Shown here: positions 26,320 to 36,853 of the stretch, piece after piece | How positions within the stretch are numbered: position 1 is the stretch's first letter | Layout: every line of letters begins with the position of its first letter | NCBI GenBank assembly: GCA_020696365.1 | Contig: JAEHCM010000003.1 | Coordinates: forward strand, 154,672 to 218,671 | From: Thermoplasmata archaeon | GTDB taxonomy: Archaea; Thermoplasmatota; Thermoplasmata; UBA10834 | Length of the DNA: 64,000 nt | Direction of reading: 5' to 3' | Translations under genes and position numbers: made by a program | Notes under the pieces: generated by a model | Told to the model about the DNA's origin: nothing | The model's input: the letters and a program-made list of their open reading frames with translations, nothing else | Database searches by the model: none

Positions 26320-27762
26320 TCAGTCGTGACGGTGAACATGCTCGGCCTCGAAGTTGACTGGCCTCAGCTTACCGAACGCAGAGGCCAGGGCTTCCGTGAG
26401 TGTGGGGTGTATGATCTGCACCCTTGCCAACGGCAGATATGTCTGGTCGCCTGAAGACATGAGGTTCACGACCTGTTGCACGAGGATTGCTGCCTGCGGA
26501 CCGACGACCGTCGCCCCGAGGATCCTCCGCGTAGGATGCTCCACGACGACCTTCACGAACGCCTCATTGTCGCCGTACGCGTATCCCATCGCAGTGCCGC
26601 TGTACTGGGCCTTGCCGACGAGCACCTTGCCCTGAGCCTTCGCCTCCTCCTCGGTCATCCCCACCTGACCCACCTGAGGGTCTGTGAACACAGCGTGGGG
26701 GACGGCGTGAAGGTCCATAGTGAGCTTTGTGTCCGCCCACAGGTTGCGCTCCACCACCCGGGCCTGGTAGTTCGCCGTATGCCGGTACATGTTCCGACCG
26801 AGGGCGTCCCCCAGGGCGTATATGCCCGGCTTCGATGTCTCAAGAAACTGGTTCGTGAGTATCCAGCCGCGGTCGTCGGTCTTGACGCCGGTGTTCTCCG
26901 GCTTGAGCCAGTCAGAATTGGGCCGCACACCGGTCGCGACGAGCAGGTGCTGCGCCTCAACGGTCGTGACGCTCTTCCCGCTGTCGGTGGAGACCGCCGC
27001 TCCGACCCCGGATGGACGGCTCTCGACGGACAGCACATCGGCGCCCGTGTGTACCTCGACGTGCTTCGAGAGACGCTTCTTGACCAACGCGCTCGTCTCC
27101 GGCTCCTCCTTCGGCAACAGGGCCGCGTTCCTCCCGACCAGGATCACCCTGGTGCCGACCGCCGAAAAGAAGTGCGCGAACTCGCAGCCGATATACCCTC
27201 CTCCGAGGATGAGCACGCTCTCCGGCTGTTCCTCTATGTCGAACACAGTCCGGTACGTGTGGTATCCGACCTTGTCCAGACCGGGAACCTCCGGTATTCG
27301 TGGTCTCGCGCCAGAGGCGATCACGATGCGGGTCGCCTTGATAATCTCCCCTCCGGCTTCCAGGGTGTAGTCGGACACGAACCTGCCGATAGAGTTGTAG
27401 AGGTCGATATCTCTCGCGGCCTTGACGCCGACCTCCATCTCGTGTCTCCCGTTGAGAACGATATCCCACATACGCTTCTTCAGGAGGGGAAAATCCACCT
27501 TGTCGAGCCTCAGGTGTACGCCCACGGAAGAGGCCTGCTCGGCTTCGCGCACCACGTCCGCCGCATGGATCAGCACCTTGGAGGGTATGCAACCCCTGTT
27601 CAGGCAGGTGCCTCCCAGAGGGCCCTCCTCGACCACTGCGACCCTGAGCCCACGCTCCAAGGCGGAGCCGACGACGTTCATGCCCGCGCCGGAACCGATG
27701 ACGATCAGTCCGTACTCCTTCGTTCCGGATCCCACGGGAACGGAATCGTCCTTCCCCGGCAA
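26320..27762 (-). CDS. Pyridine nucleotide-disulfide oxidoreductase (dihydrolipoamide dehydrogenase/mercuric-reductase type)
   Basis: 480 aa from TTG 27762. Domains: FAD-binding LIVIGSGAGMNVVGSALERG, redox-active GGTCLNRGCIPSK, NAD(P)-binding VLILGGGYIGCEFAHFF, second FAD motif IYALGDALGR, and C-terminal HPTLTEAL with the catalytic His-Glu pair. No N-terminal HMA or C-terminal Cys pair suggests a Hg reductase. The adjacent genes do not encode 2-oxoacid dehydrogenase subunits, so the substrate disulfide is undefined. Confidence 0.9.
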   Translation of the reverse strand: MPGKDDSVPVGSGTKEYGLIVIGSGAGMNVVGSALERGLRVAVVEEGPLGGTCLNRGCIPSKVLIHAADVVREAEQASSVGVHLRLDKVDFPLLKKRMWDIVLNGRHEMEVGVKAARDIDLYNSIGRFVSDYTLEAGGEIIKATRIVIASGARPRIPEVPGLDKVGYHTYRTVFDIEEQPESVLILGGGYIGCEFAHFFSAVGTRVILVGRNAALLPKEEPETSALVKKRLSKHVEVHTGADVLSVESRPSGVGAAVSTDSGKSVTTVEAQHLLVATGVRPNSDWLKPENTGVKTDDRGWILTNQFLETSKPGIYALGDALGRNMYRHTANYQARVVERNLWADTKLTMDLHAVPHAVFTDPQVGQVGMTEEEAKAQGKVLVGKAQYSGTAMGYAYGDNEAFVKVVVEHPTRRILGATVVGPQAAILVQQVVNLMSSGDQTYLPLARVQIIHPTLTEALASAFGKLRPVNFEAEHVHRHD

Positions 27763-27875
27763 TAAACTTCGGCCTTATCCGGGCAGCGCATTAATCGTTT
27801 CTTCCTGTGCGCGGGACAGTTCATGCCGAGTCGGCAGTGTCCGCACTAGATGAAAATGGTCGTCCACGCCCCGTA

Positions 27876-30020
27876 TCACGATGTCCGGGGCAGTCGCAGG
27901 TTGAACACGCAGCCCTTCTCGGGGTCCTTGGGGTCGATATCCGAGACCCACATACTGCCAGAGTATCTCTCTGCGATGCCCCTCGCCGAGGCCAGCCCGA
28001 TGCCGAACCCTCCTGACAGCTCGGACTTAGACGCCTTGGCGACCCTCATGATCTTCCTCTTCAGATCGTCTGGGATGCTCCTGTCTGGATGAATGATCTG
28101 GACGGTCCACATGCGCTTCGGACCGTCTACGTCAGATTTGGCCCTGACGATCAGCTTCGCCTGTTTGTGCCTCTCCGGCTTGACAGCAGTGAAGAACAGG
28201 CAGATGAAGAGTTCCGGGAGCAGCTCGTCCGCGAAGACTGGCATCGGCTCGTCCGGAAGGTCGACGGTCATCTCTATCCTCGCGCCCGCGCTCTGGCTCT
28301 TGACAACGCTCACCGCCTGTTCGATCGCGGTTCTGAGGTCCATACTCCTCAACTCGCGTGGGGCGGTGCTCCGCAGCTTCGCCAACGTCCGGACCATGTT
28401 GACCATCCTCGATATATTCTCCACCTGCGAGATGGTCTTCTCGACGGTCTCCTCGACCTGTTTCTCGACGGACTGGCCCTTCAGGGTCTCGAGATATCCC
28501 ATGAGAGGGGTGCTGTAGTTGGCGATGTCGTGCGTGAGGAGGTCCATGTGGAGCTCGACCTCCTCCCTGACCCTAGTGATCTCCTTCAGCAACTTGGCGT
28601 TCTCCAGGGCGACGGCCGCGTGGTTCGCGAACATGACTGCGATCTCGAGCTCCTCTTGGACGAAGCCCTCCGGCAGGTACCTCTGCAACTCTATGACGCC
28701 GAGCACCTCTCTTCTCCCCAGCACGGGCACCGCCAGCATAGCTGTATGAATCGCAGGAGTGTCCGGTATGGCTGCTGCGCGGGAGTCCACCTCCGCGTCG
28801 GCCACGATCTCCGCGCGCCTGCTCTTGCCAACGGCGCCGACGACGCCCACGTCCGCCGGGAAATCCCGGTCCGCCATTATCTCGTCCGCGTATGGACCTG
28901 TGGCGTAAACGGGGTTCCCGACATTCCGCTTCCAATCGAACACGTAGAAGACCACCTCGTGGCTCGGAATCAGCTCGACCATCTTGATGGCGAGTATCCT
29001 GTAAATCTCCTCGGAGTCTATCTCCTGCTGCATGTTCGCAGCCGTCTCGATGAGCGCCTTCTGCGCGCGTGTCCTGAAGCTCAGCATCCTGAGGGTGTCG
29101 GCGCTGTCGAGGGCTCCGACCACGAGCCTCGAGAACTCCTCCGCCATGCCCACCTCCTCCGGGGTGAAATAGTTGGTGCGGCCATTGTCGCCGATGAACA
29201 GGATGCCGGTCACATCGTCCCTCATGCTCAACGGAGCGACTATGCAGTGCTCGAAGCTCGCTCCGCCCACGAGCCTCACCTTCTCACCTCTCCCGCTGTC
29301 TTGGTCGAGGCATGAGAGGGGCTTGTTCGCTGCGATGGCCCTCTCGACAAGTGGGATCGAGTGCACGGATATCCTAGCATTCCTAGACAGGCTGATTCCT
29401 TTCGCGAAGCACGACGCGCAGACGAGCTCCTTCGCGTCCCTGTTGAGCCTGAACAGCGCTACGAAGTCCGCGTCGAAGTACTCCATCGTGTTGCGGCAGA
29501 AGGAAGCGAACATCTGCTCCGGGTCCGAGAACTTCCCGTTCGAATCCCACTCGCTCTTGGAGAGGGCACGCTGCGCCTCGATGTGCTGCTCGACCAGGAT
29601 GACCGTCTCCTCGATGCACATGTCGATGACACCCTCCAGGAACCGCTCCGCCTCTTCGGCCTCCTTCCCCTCGAACCGCTCTCTGAGCATATCCCGGGCT
29701 ATCCTGCGCAGGGCGTGATCGTTCGTGACGATCTTCACGAGGCCCACACTCCTGATGTGTTCGCTCCTGATAGTGATCCTGAGGCGCTCCCTCGCCTGGG
29801 CGTCTCCTGGTTTGACTGCCAGCTCAAGAAGGGCCTCCAGGCACGACCTCAGCCAGGTCGAGCGCGCCTCCTTCGGGAGGGAAAAATCAGCTATCCTAGT
29901 ATACGGCGCCGAGGTGACTTCCGCAGTCCAGAGCTCGACTATCCTGTCCGTCTTGGACTTGAGATACTCGATCACATTATTCCTGAAGGACTCGTCCATA
30001 GATGCACCGGTTCCAGACAT
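27876..30020 (-). CDS. Sensor histidine kinase with RsbRD-like N-terminus and two GAF domains
   Basis: 714 aa. The N-terminal 140 residues (NVIEYLKSKTDRIVELWTAE) resemble the RsbRD_N helical sensor. GAF domain 1 is about 170-320 and GAF domain 2 about 335-480 (AMLAVPVLGRREVLGVIELQ). The kinase part starts LLTHDIANYSTPLMGYLETL with the phospho-His and ends with GGFGIGLASARGIAERYSG. It is soluble, like its neighbour at 22934. Same-strand with the oxidoreductase; the shared strand alone does not prove co-transcription (113-base gap). Confidence 0.9.
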   Translation of the reverse strand: MSGTGASMDESFRNNVIEYLKSKTDRIVELWTAEVTSAPYTRIADFSLPKEARSTWLRSCLEALLELAVKPGDAQARERLRITIRSEHIRSVGLVKIVTNDHALRRIARDMLRERFEGKEAEEAERFLEGVIDMCIEETVILVEQHIEAQRALSKSEWDSNGKFSDPEQMFASFCRNTMEYFDADFVALFRLNRDAKELVCASCFAKGISLSRNARISVHSIPLVERAIAANKPLSCLDQDSGRGEKVRLVGGASFEHCIVAPLSMRDDVTGILFIGDNGRTNYFTPEEVGMAEEFSRLVVGALDSADTLRMLSFRTRAQKALIETAANMQQEIDSEEIYRILAIKMVELIPSHEVVFYVFDWKRNVGNPVYATGPYADEIMADRDFPADVGVVGAVGKSRRAEIVADAEVDSRAAAIPDTPAIHTAMLAVPVLGRREVLGVIELQRYLPEGFVQEELEIAVMFANHAAVALENAKLLKEITRVREEVELHMDLLTHDIANYSTPLMGYLETLKGQSVEKQVEETVEKTISQVENISRMVNMVRTLAKLRSTAPRELRSMDLRTAIEQAVSVVKSQSAGARIEMTVDLPDEPMPVFADELLPELFICLFFTAVKPERHKQAKLIVRAKSDVDGPKRMWTVQIIHPDRSIPDDLKRKIMRVAKASKSELSGGFGIGLASARGIAERYSGSMWVSDIDPKDPEKGCVFNLRLPRTS

Positions 30021-30238
30021 GGTCTTCCAGCTTCCCCAGAGAGGCGGGATTTCACCGAGTATAATACACAGTCCTCGGATAAATCCGTTTGCTCATGAAC
30101 GGCAGCCAACGATGACGACGGAGCGATCTTCCAGGTGCATGTCCATGACCACCCAGGTTCTGCGGCCTCATTATCCTTTAGGTCGAATACGCTTATATTC
30201 CGGCACCCGATAGAGCGTTATCGGAGTCGTGAACCGCG

Positions 30239-31261
30239 ATGTCCGCACATCACACCTCGGTGAAGACCCTGCTCCTCACGGGGAAGCAGGTCAAGAAGAT
30301 CCTTGCCATGGAGAACGTGCTCGGAGCCGTCGAGGACGCGTTCAAGCACAAGGGACTTGAAAAGGTGCAGATGCCGCCCAAGGCCTACCTGTTCTACGAG
30401 AAGTTCGACGGTGACCTGCGCACCATGCCGTCGTATGTCGAGGACATGGACGTCTCGGCGGTCAAGATCGTCAACGTGCACCCGCAGAATGCCAAGAACT
30501 ACGGCATGAGGACCGTCATGGGGCTCCTGGTCCTGATCGACCCCCATACAGGAGCGCCCCTGGCGATCATGGACGCTACACACATCACGGACATGAGGAC
30601 CGGGGCTGCCAGCGCAATAGCGTCGAAATATCTCGCACGCCCGAACCCCAGGGTTCTCGGGATCATCGGAGCGGGGAACCAGGCCAGGACGCAGATGCTG
30701 GCCCTGATCACGCAGTACGGCAGCTTCGACGAAGTGAGGATATTCGACCTCTACCCGGAGAAGTCCAAGGCCGTCGCGAGGCAGTTCAGAAGATTGTACA
30801 GGGACAGGATCGGCAAGGTCAGGTCGGTCAGCTCCGCCAAGGACGCCGTCTCTGGATGCGACATCGTCGTCACGGCGACCTCCTCCAGGTCGCCGATAGT
30901 CATGGACGAGTGGGTCGGGGAGGGCACCCACATCAACTGCATAGGGGCGGACGCCCCAGGCAAGCAGGAGCTGGATTCTAGGATACTCAAGCGCGCGCGG
31001 GTGATAATAGACGACTGGGAGCAGGCCAGTCACTCAGGCGAGATCAACGTACCGCTCTCCAAGGGAGAGCTGACCAAGGACGATGTGAACGGCGAGATAG
31101 GACGTATCGTCGCTGGACTCTCGTCGGGCAGACAGAGCGATACCGAGATAACGGTGTTCTGCTCGACCGGGCTAGCAGTCCAAGACAGCCTCACGGCGAA
31201 GATAGTCTACGACGCCGCCTCGAAGGAGAACGTCGGCAGGTTCGTCCAGATAGTCCTCTGA
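30239..31261 (+). CDS. Ornithine cyclodeaminase/archaeal alanine dehydrogenase family
   Basis: 340 aa. MPPKAYLFYEK, AVKIVNVHPQN with substrate-binding Lys, and the Rossmann segment VLGIIGAGNQARTQM followed by ADAPGKQEL mark the OCD/mu-crystallin family. In archaea this fold includes an NAD-dependent alanine dehydrogenase, but ornithine cyclodeaminase or imine reductase is possible. A TATA-like CTTATATT lies near 30190. Confidence 0.9.
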   Translation: MSAHHTSVKTLLLTGKQVKKILAMENVLGAVEDAFKHKGLEKVQMPPKAYLFYEKFDGDLRTMPSYVEDMDVSAVKIVNVHPQNAKNYGMRTVMGLLVLIDPHTGAPLAIMDATHITDMRTGAASAIASKYLARPNPRVLGIIGAGNQARTQMLALITQYGSFDEVRIFDLYPEKSKAVARQFRRLYRDRIGKVRSVSSAKDAVSGCDIVVTATSSRSPIVMDEWVGEGTHINCIGADAPGKQELDSRILKRARVIIDDWEQASHSGEINVPLSKGELTKDDVNGEIGRIVAGLSSGRQSDTEITVFCSTGLAVQDSLTAKIVYDAASKENVGRFVQIVL

Positions 31262-31330
31262 GCAATATCTGATATGACCGCCTCGGCCTTGAGGCGGGGG
31301 GAATACTCTTTTTATCCCGTGCTCGATTAG

Positions 31331-32320
<990 letters not shown>

Positions 32321-32413
32321 TCGACAGACATGGTTAGGTGGAGTCATCTTGACCCGTCTCTCAGCGAAACCGTGATATTTCATGAGTGCGCTTAGAGAGG
32401 CGGAGGAATTGGC

Positions 32414-33193
32414 TTGGAATCATCTGAGGATGTCAAGTTCGGCAAGCTGAGGAAGTTCAACATAGTGATGGGTTTCCTGCACTCCATACAGGCAGGGTTG
32501 ATGCTCTGGCTAAGCAACAGCTACTCGCTCCCCGTGGAGCTGACGCTTCTCAAGTACGACGCCGCGACAGAGACCCTCATGAGGAACACCGAGGTCCTAT
32601 TCAGTCTGAGGCTCGGCCCGGTAATCGCCATGTTCCTGCTGGCTTCCGCGATCGCCCACTTCTCGGTGTCCTTCGGCAGGGGGTATCCATGGTATGTACG
32701 GAACCTCAAGAACGGCATCAACTATGCGCGATGGATCGAGTACGCCGTATCCTCGTCCCTGATGATCGTGGTCATCGCTATGCTCGTGGGCATATACGAG
32801 CTCTCAAGCCTGGTGCTGATATTCGCCCTGAACGCCTCGATGAACCTGTTCGGGCTCATGATGGAACTGCACAACCAGACCACGCCGAAGACGAACTGGA
32901 CGGCGTTCATCATTGGCTGCTTCGCGGGCATAACACCGTGGATAGTCATGGGCATATACTTCTTCGGGGCGATCCTGCCGTATGGCGATGCGGTCCCGAC
33001 GTTCGTGTACGGGATATTCTTCTCGCTTGCGGCGTTCTTCAACGTGTTCGCCATCATCATGGTGCTGCAGTACCGCGCCAAGGGCAAGTGGAAGGACTAC
33101 CTGCACGGCGAGCGGATGTACATCATACTCAGCCTGACGGCGAAGACCGCGCTGGCGTGGCAGGTGTTCGGAGGCACCCTCAGAGGTTCGTGA
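32414..33193 (+). CDS. Heliorhodopsin
   Basis: 259 aa from TTG 32414 after GGAGGA. Seven membrane helices. The sequence follows the heliorhodopsin pattern throughout: KLRKFNIVMGFLHSIQAGLM (His23), GPVIAMFLLASAIAHF, WYVRNLKNGIN, RWIEYAVSSS (Glu109 as Schiff-base counterion), NASMNLFGLMMELHNQ, WKDYLHGERMYIILSLTAK and ALAWQVF. Lys244 in helix 7 is the retinal Lys. Heliorhodopsins have inverted topology and do not generally pump ions; their role is debated. No carotenoid or retinal synthesis gene is nearby, so retinal would be imported or made elsewhere in the genome. Independent transcription unit beside kae1. Confidence 0.96.
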   Translation: MESSEDVKFGKLRKFNIVMGFLHSIQAGLMLWLSNSYSLPVELTLLKYDAATETLMRNTEVLFSLRLGPVIAMFLLASAIAHFSVSFGRGYPWYVRNLKNGINYARWIEYAVSSSLMIVVIAMLVGIYELSSLVLIFALNASMNLFGLMMELHNQTTPKTNWTAFIIGCFAGITPWIVMGIYFFGAILPYGDAVPTFVYGIFFSLAAFFNVFAIIMVLQYRAKGKWKDYLHGERMYIILSLTAKTALAWQVFGGTLRGS

Positions 33194-33298
33194 AGTCGAA
33201 CCATCGACACATACGGGCACGTTCTGAAGGTGCATAGGAAGTCAGCTGATAGGCTCATTCAGCTGCGGGATCGACTTTGTCTGCCAGCACTCAGATGG

Positions 33299-33808
33299 TC
33301 AGCCCTTCTCGAACGTCTCGGACGATTTTGCGGTGAGCACCAGAGCCGGGATTCCGAAGAAGAACCCGGGCCCGAAGATGCTGCACGCCGCCCCGAAGAC
33401 GGACAACGGGTAGGACACCCGTGCCAGGCTTGAGAGGCCACCTATGATCGCGAGCCCTGCGAACACATACATCATGGCCGAGACCAGCATCTCGGCATTG
33501 GACGGGCCCGCTCCATCCATGTTTATCACCGCCACCAGCATGATGGATACGATACCCGCTAGAATCGAGAAGATCGATCCGATGAGGAGTGGGTCGCCGT
33601 TCGATCCCTTGCTGGGCGGTTTGGCCCTGAAATCGTGACCGCAGTACTGGCATGCGTTCGCGTCCCATGATATCGCCCTGCCACACGTCACGCAGTGCCT
33701 GTACCGGGCGGCGTCCTGGGTGACCGCAGGGCTCTCGAGTTCGCAACCGCAGTTTCCGCAGAACCGCATACCATCCGGAGTATCCTTACCACACTTGCCG
33801 CACTTCAT
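33299..33808 (-). CDS. Zinc-ribbon membrane protein
   Basis: 169 aa from ATG 33808. Two ribbons, CGKCGKDTPDGMRFCGNCG and CVTCGRAISWDANACQYCG, are followed by three to four hydrophobic helices (IGSIFSILAGIVSIMLVAVI, MMYVFAGLAIIGGLSSLA, GPGFFFGIPALVL). Such zinc-ribbon/TM proteins are frequent in archaea and without known function. It lies downstream of the DHH nuclease gene on the same strand. Confidence 0.8.
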   Translation of the reverse strand: MKCGKCGKDTPDGMRFCGNCGCELESPAVTQDAARYRHCVTCGRAISWDANACQYCGHDFRAKPPSKGSNGDPLLIGSIFSILAGIVSIMLVAVINMDGAGPSNAEMLVSAMMYVFAGLAIIGGLSSLARVSYPLSVFGAACSIFGPGFFFGIPALVLTAKSSETFEKG

Positions 33809-33879
33809 AATCTTCAACCCTGTTAACGAATCATCCTTTGGGTTAATTGTGTTTTCGGTCGAGAGTGTCGTATCCAGAA

Positions 33880-35238
33880 TCATCCGAGCTGCTTCCCGAC
33901 TATGTCGTCCATGGCTTTGATGAACTCGTCCTTCTTGCCGACGGAGATCGTCGCGCCGGACGCCACCGCGTGCCCTCCTCCGTTGCCCTTGACCCCTTCG
34001 GCGACCCGCTTCATGGCCGCTGCGAGTTCCAGACCCTTGGAGACGAGGTACCTGGTCCCCCTGCCCGACACCTTCACCTTCTTGCCGACCGTCGACAGGG
34101 CGAGCGTCGGCTTGGACTGGTCGAGGATGTACTGCATCGCGATGCCGCACTCCGCTCCCGCCAGGGAGGCGTCCTCAGTATTGAAGTACTGTATGTGGTC
34201 CCCCTGCTCGACACCATCAGATTCGATGCTCATCAGCTTCTCCATCAGCTTCCTGTTGTACTCGCTGCTCAGAGTCCGGGCCTCCTCGAGGGCGTCGCGG
34301 TCTCCCAGGGACATCGCGACCCCCAGTGACTCATGGTCCTGACGGCCACAGGCGTTCAGGAGGTCCGCAAGGTCCGCTGCGTTCAGGTCCATGGATGGTA
34401 TCCAGATCACCTCGGTCACGAGCTCCTCGACCGTCTCGGGACGGCATCCCTGGCCCATCAGGCGCAGGGACAGCATCGATGTGAGCTTCCTGCGGTAGAA
34501 CTCGTCCAGGGAGCCCAGCGGGGTGTCGGCGTTGACGCCCATCGACTCGAGGAACGTCGACACATTGTCAGGTCGGCCCGACAGGCCGACGAAGTAAGGG
34601 TCCACTGACTCGGATATCGACTTGAGGACCGTCGAGCCCGTGAGGTTGAGGCTATTCTGCGTCTCTACGAATTTCTTGTCGGATGCCTCATCGAGTATCT
34701 GTCTGTTCAGGCCCCTCATCCCACCCATGTGCTGCCTGTCCCCGACCATGCCCGCCAGGGCGATGGGTGCGAGGTTCCAGTTGGACGGGTCGAGCGTGAT
34801 CGCGAGAAGGAGGCTCAGAGTGGAGGCGCATGCCTCCGTCATCCCGTTAATGTCGTGGAAGTGAGGGTTGACCTGCAGGACCGTCTTGGACTTGCGGACG
34901 GGCTTGTGGTGGTCCAAGGCCATGACCGTGCCCTCCAGCTTCTCGAGGCTCTCTATCTGACCCGAGCCCATGTCGAGGAAGACGACCGCGGCGTTCCCCT
35001 CCTTGGTGAGCCTGGTGACCAGCGACTCGTCGAACCCCTTGGCCATGGTCAGATGGAATTGCAGGCCCTCCCTGACCAAGGCGCCTGAGATGATCGCCGC
35101 AGCGGCGATGCCGTCGGCGTCGTAGTGGGACACTACCCTCAAACGCCCCGCTGACCGGATGGCCTTGCAGGTGTGCTTGAGCGCATCGGAAAACTCTGCT
35201 GGGAGTACGACGCTCCCGCTCATGGCTGCATCACTCAA
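33880..35238 (-). CDS. RecJ-like/GAN-type DHH phosphoesterase
   Basis: 452 aa. The DHH motifs are VVSHYDADGIAAAAIISGA, VVFLDMGSGQ and ALDHHKP; the DHHA1 motif is GNGGGHAVASGATI. The size and layout match archaeal RecJ-like nucleases such as GAN, which associates with GINS at replication forks. The start overlaps the end of rps15 by eight bases, and this S15-nuclease link is a known archaeal arrangement. A second ATG at 35223 is the alternative start. Confidence 0.9.
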   Translation of the reverse strand: MSDAAMSGSVVLPAEFSDALKHTCKAIRSAGRLRVVSHYDADGIAAAAIISGALVREGLQFHLTMAKGFDESLVTRLTKEGNAAVVFLDMGSGQIESLEKLEGTVMALDHHKPVRKSKTVLQVNPHFHDINGMTEACASTLSLLLAITLDPSNWNLAPIALAGMVGDRQHMGGMRGLNRQILDEASDKKFVETQNSLNLTGSTVLKSISESVDPYFVGLSGRPDNVSTFLESMGVNADTPLGSLDEFYRRKLTSMLSLRLMGQGCRPETVEELVTEVIWIPSMDLNAADLADLLNACGRQDHESLGVAMSLGDRDALEEARTLSSEYNRKLMEKLMSIESDGVEQGDHIQYFNTEDASLAGAECGIAMQYILDQSKPTLALSTVGKKVKVSGRGTRYLVSKGLELAAAMKRVAEGVKGNGGGHAVASGATISVGKKDEFIKAMDDIVGKQLG

Positions 35239-35686
35239 CTTGGAGCGCTGCCGTGGCGATCGAGTAGCTCCACCCTTCCGGGAGGATACCCTCGCTCTTG
35301 TAGTACTTCACGAGCCGGCGGATCTTCGACTCCACAAGATGCATGCCACGAGTGTTGTGTCTGTCCTTCGGATTCTTCTTGATATGACCGCTCAAACGGA
35401 CCGCCTTTCTCATTAGTTCTGACAGGTCCTCTGGAAGCTTCGCCTTGATGCCCTTCTCCACGCATATCTCCTTCATGCTCATGCCGGTGACGAGCCTGAC
35501 GCTCGGCACGGCGTGCTGGTCGCGGAGTATGAGCCCGATCTTTGCCATGGAGACGCCCTCTCCAGACAGCTTCGCCACCATATCCTTCACCTCGCTCGGC
35601 GACTGCTGCACCCATGAAGGTGCCTTGTCGACGATGGGTCTCTTGGAGCCGGAGCGTCCGCGCCGGCGCGCATGCATCCTTGCCAT
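35231..35686 (-). CDS. rps15: 30S ribosomal protein S15 (archaeal S13e/S15 type)
   Basis: 151 aa. MARMHARRRGRSGSKRP is the typical archaeal N-terminus, followed by WVQQSPSEVKDMVAKLSGEG and the S15 core (NPKDRHNTRGMHLVESKIRR). The length is that of archaeal S15. Confidence 0.97.
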   Translation of the reverse strand: MARMHARRRGRSGSKRPIVDKAPSWVQQSPSEVKDMVAKLSGEGVSMAKIGLILRDQHAVPSVRLVTGMSMKEICVEKGIKAKLPEDLSELMRKAVRLSGHIKKNPKDRHNTRGMHLVESKIRRLVKYYKSEGILPEGWSYSIATAALQVE

Positions 35687-35693
35687 TGTGATT

Positions 35694-36122
35694 CTACTCC
35701 GATGGAAGTGGTTTGATAAGCGACGAAGCAGATGCGCTTATATTCTTCCCTCTTTTAAAGGTTTCTACAATTCTTCGCGCCTTCTCCAGCATATCCCGGT
35801 ACTCCACCTCCGGGAACGACAACTCCTCGGGCAGCTCCGGGAACAGCCGGACCTCGACTATCTCCTCCGATGGGCGCGGGTCTACGCAGCTCGAGTGCAC
35901 CATACCTACGACCACCCTGCCACCGTCGACTTCGAGGTATCCGACAGGCTCGAACGTCATGCCCGTTTCCTCGGAGAACTCCCTCGAGGCCGCGTGGTCG
36001 GGCGTCTCCCCGGGCTCGACCCTGCCACCGGGCATCTCCCACGCCCTGTGCCTATGCCGGACCATGACGAACTCGTCCTCTGAGAATGCTATCACGTACG
36101 TGAATGGCTCCCCATGGCTCAT
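35694..36122 (-). CDS. Nudix hydrolase
   Basis: 142 aa. The Nudix box GGRVEPGETPDHAASREFSE then ETG fits GX5EX7REUXEEXGU. The short protein has no extra domain; likely substrates are nucleotide diphosphate derivatives. It overlaps the fibrillarin stop by four bases and precedes rps15, in one operon with information-processing genes. Confidence 0.9.
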   Translation of the reverse strand: MSHGEPFTYVIAFSEDEFVMVRHRHRAWEMPGGRVEPGETPDHAASREFSEETGMTFEPVGYLEVDGGRVVVGMVHSSCVDPRPSEEIVEVRLFPELPEELSFPEVEYRDMLEKARRIVETFKRGKNISASASSLIKPLPSE

Positions 36123-36790
36123 GGACCCACCACGAAGGCGGCGTGGGCCTTGGCGTAGTGGTCGAGGTCGATAACCTCTCTGACGGGGACGCCCTTCGAG
36201 GCCAGCTCCTTCTCCACCTCGGCGAATATAGCTCTAGGCTCGCGGTTCACATCGACGCTCCTCGCCTTCAGCATCAACATGCCATGCTCGACCCCGAAAT
36301 GCTGCAGGTTCCTCGCGAATATCGCCGCCTGGTCCCGCTGGGCGATGTCCTGGTAAACGAAGTCGACGCCCTCGGCCATCTGAGAGTAGTCCTCCGGACG
36401 GGAGGCGTCGGCCATTATCGGTATCATGTTCTTCCTGGTCTCGCACACCCTTATCAGGTCCCTGAACGAGCGCTGAGACACCTCGATGCAGTACACGATG
36501 CCGGAGGTCGCGATGTCGGACACATGGGAGGCGGTGGTCCCAGACGCGGCTCCCAGGTAGAGCACCTTGCTCGACCCGTTCAGCCCGATGGATCTCGCGC
36601 CGAGCAGTATCACCGCCGCTAGTTTGGACCGGCCGGGGTCCCATGCCCTGTACTGCAAGTCCTGGAACTCGACGAGTCGCTCGCCGTAGACATCCATGTC
36701 CCTCGCTGCGTTGACCGTCATGAGTGTACGACCGGTGGTGTACACCCCCGGCACTCCGTCGAGTTCCTTGAACGGGTTCGTCAGTGCCAT
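36119..36790 (-). CDS. flpA: Fibrillarin, box C/D RNP 2'-O-methyltransferase
   Basis: 223 aa. RAWDPGRSKLAAVILLGA, VLYLGAASGTTASHVSDIA (SAM-binding motif I), YCIEVSQRSFRDLI and VDFVYQDIAQRDQAAIFARN are fibrillarin signatures. It methylates rRNA and tRNA ribose guided by C/D sRNAs, with Nop5 and L7Ae. No nop5 gene is adjacent here. Confidence 0.96.
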   Translation of the reverse strand: MALTNPFKELDGVPGVYTTGRTLMTVNAARDMDVYGERLVEFQDLQYRAWDPGRSKLAAVILLGARSIGLNGSSKVLYLGAASGTTASHVSDIATSGIVYCIEVSQRSFRDLIRVCETRKNMIPIMADASRPEDYSQMAEGVDFVYQDIAQRDQAAIFARNLQHFGVEHGMLMLKARSVDVNREPRAIFAEVEKELASKGVPVREVIDLDHYAKAHAAFVVGP

Positions 36791-36820
36791 GATAACAACC
36801 CGATGGGCTTCCGAATAAAG

Positions 36821-36828
36821 AAGTTATA
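36821..36828 (+). promoter_or_regulatory. TATA box for the wHTH gene
   Basis: GTTATACA lies 26-33 nt before ATG 36854, the spacing of a leaderless archaeal promoter, and decides that ATG over the upstream in-frame start at 36803. Confidence 0.5.
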
Positions 36829-36853
36829 CACTCGACGGCATAATGAAAGCACG

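Noticed and set aside
26476..27765. 429-codon plus-strand frame
   Set aside because: It is antisense to the disulfide oxidoreductase; the product is a Gly/Arg/His-rich shadow of a high G+C gene.
28089..29315. 408-codon plus-strand frame
   Set aside because: Antisense shadow of the GAF histidine kinase, without domains.
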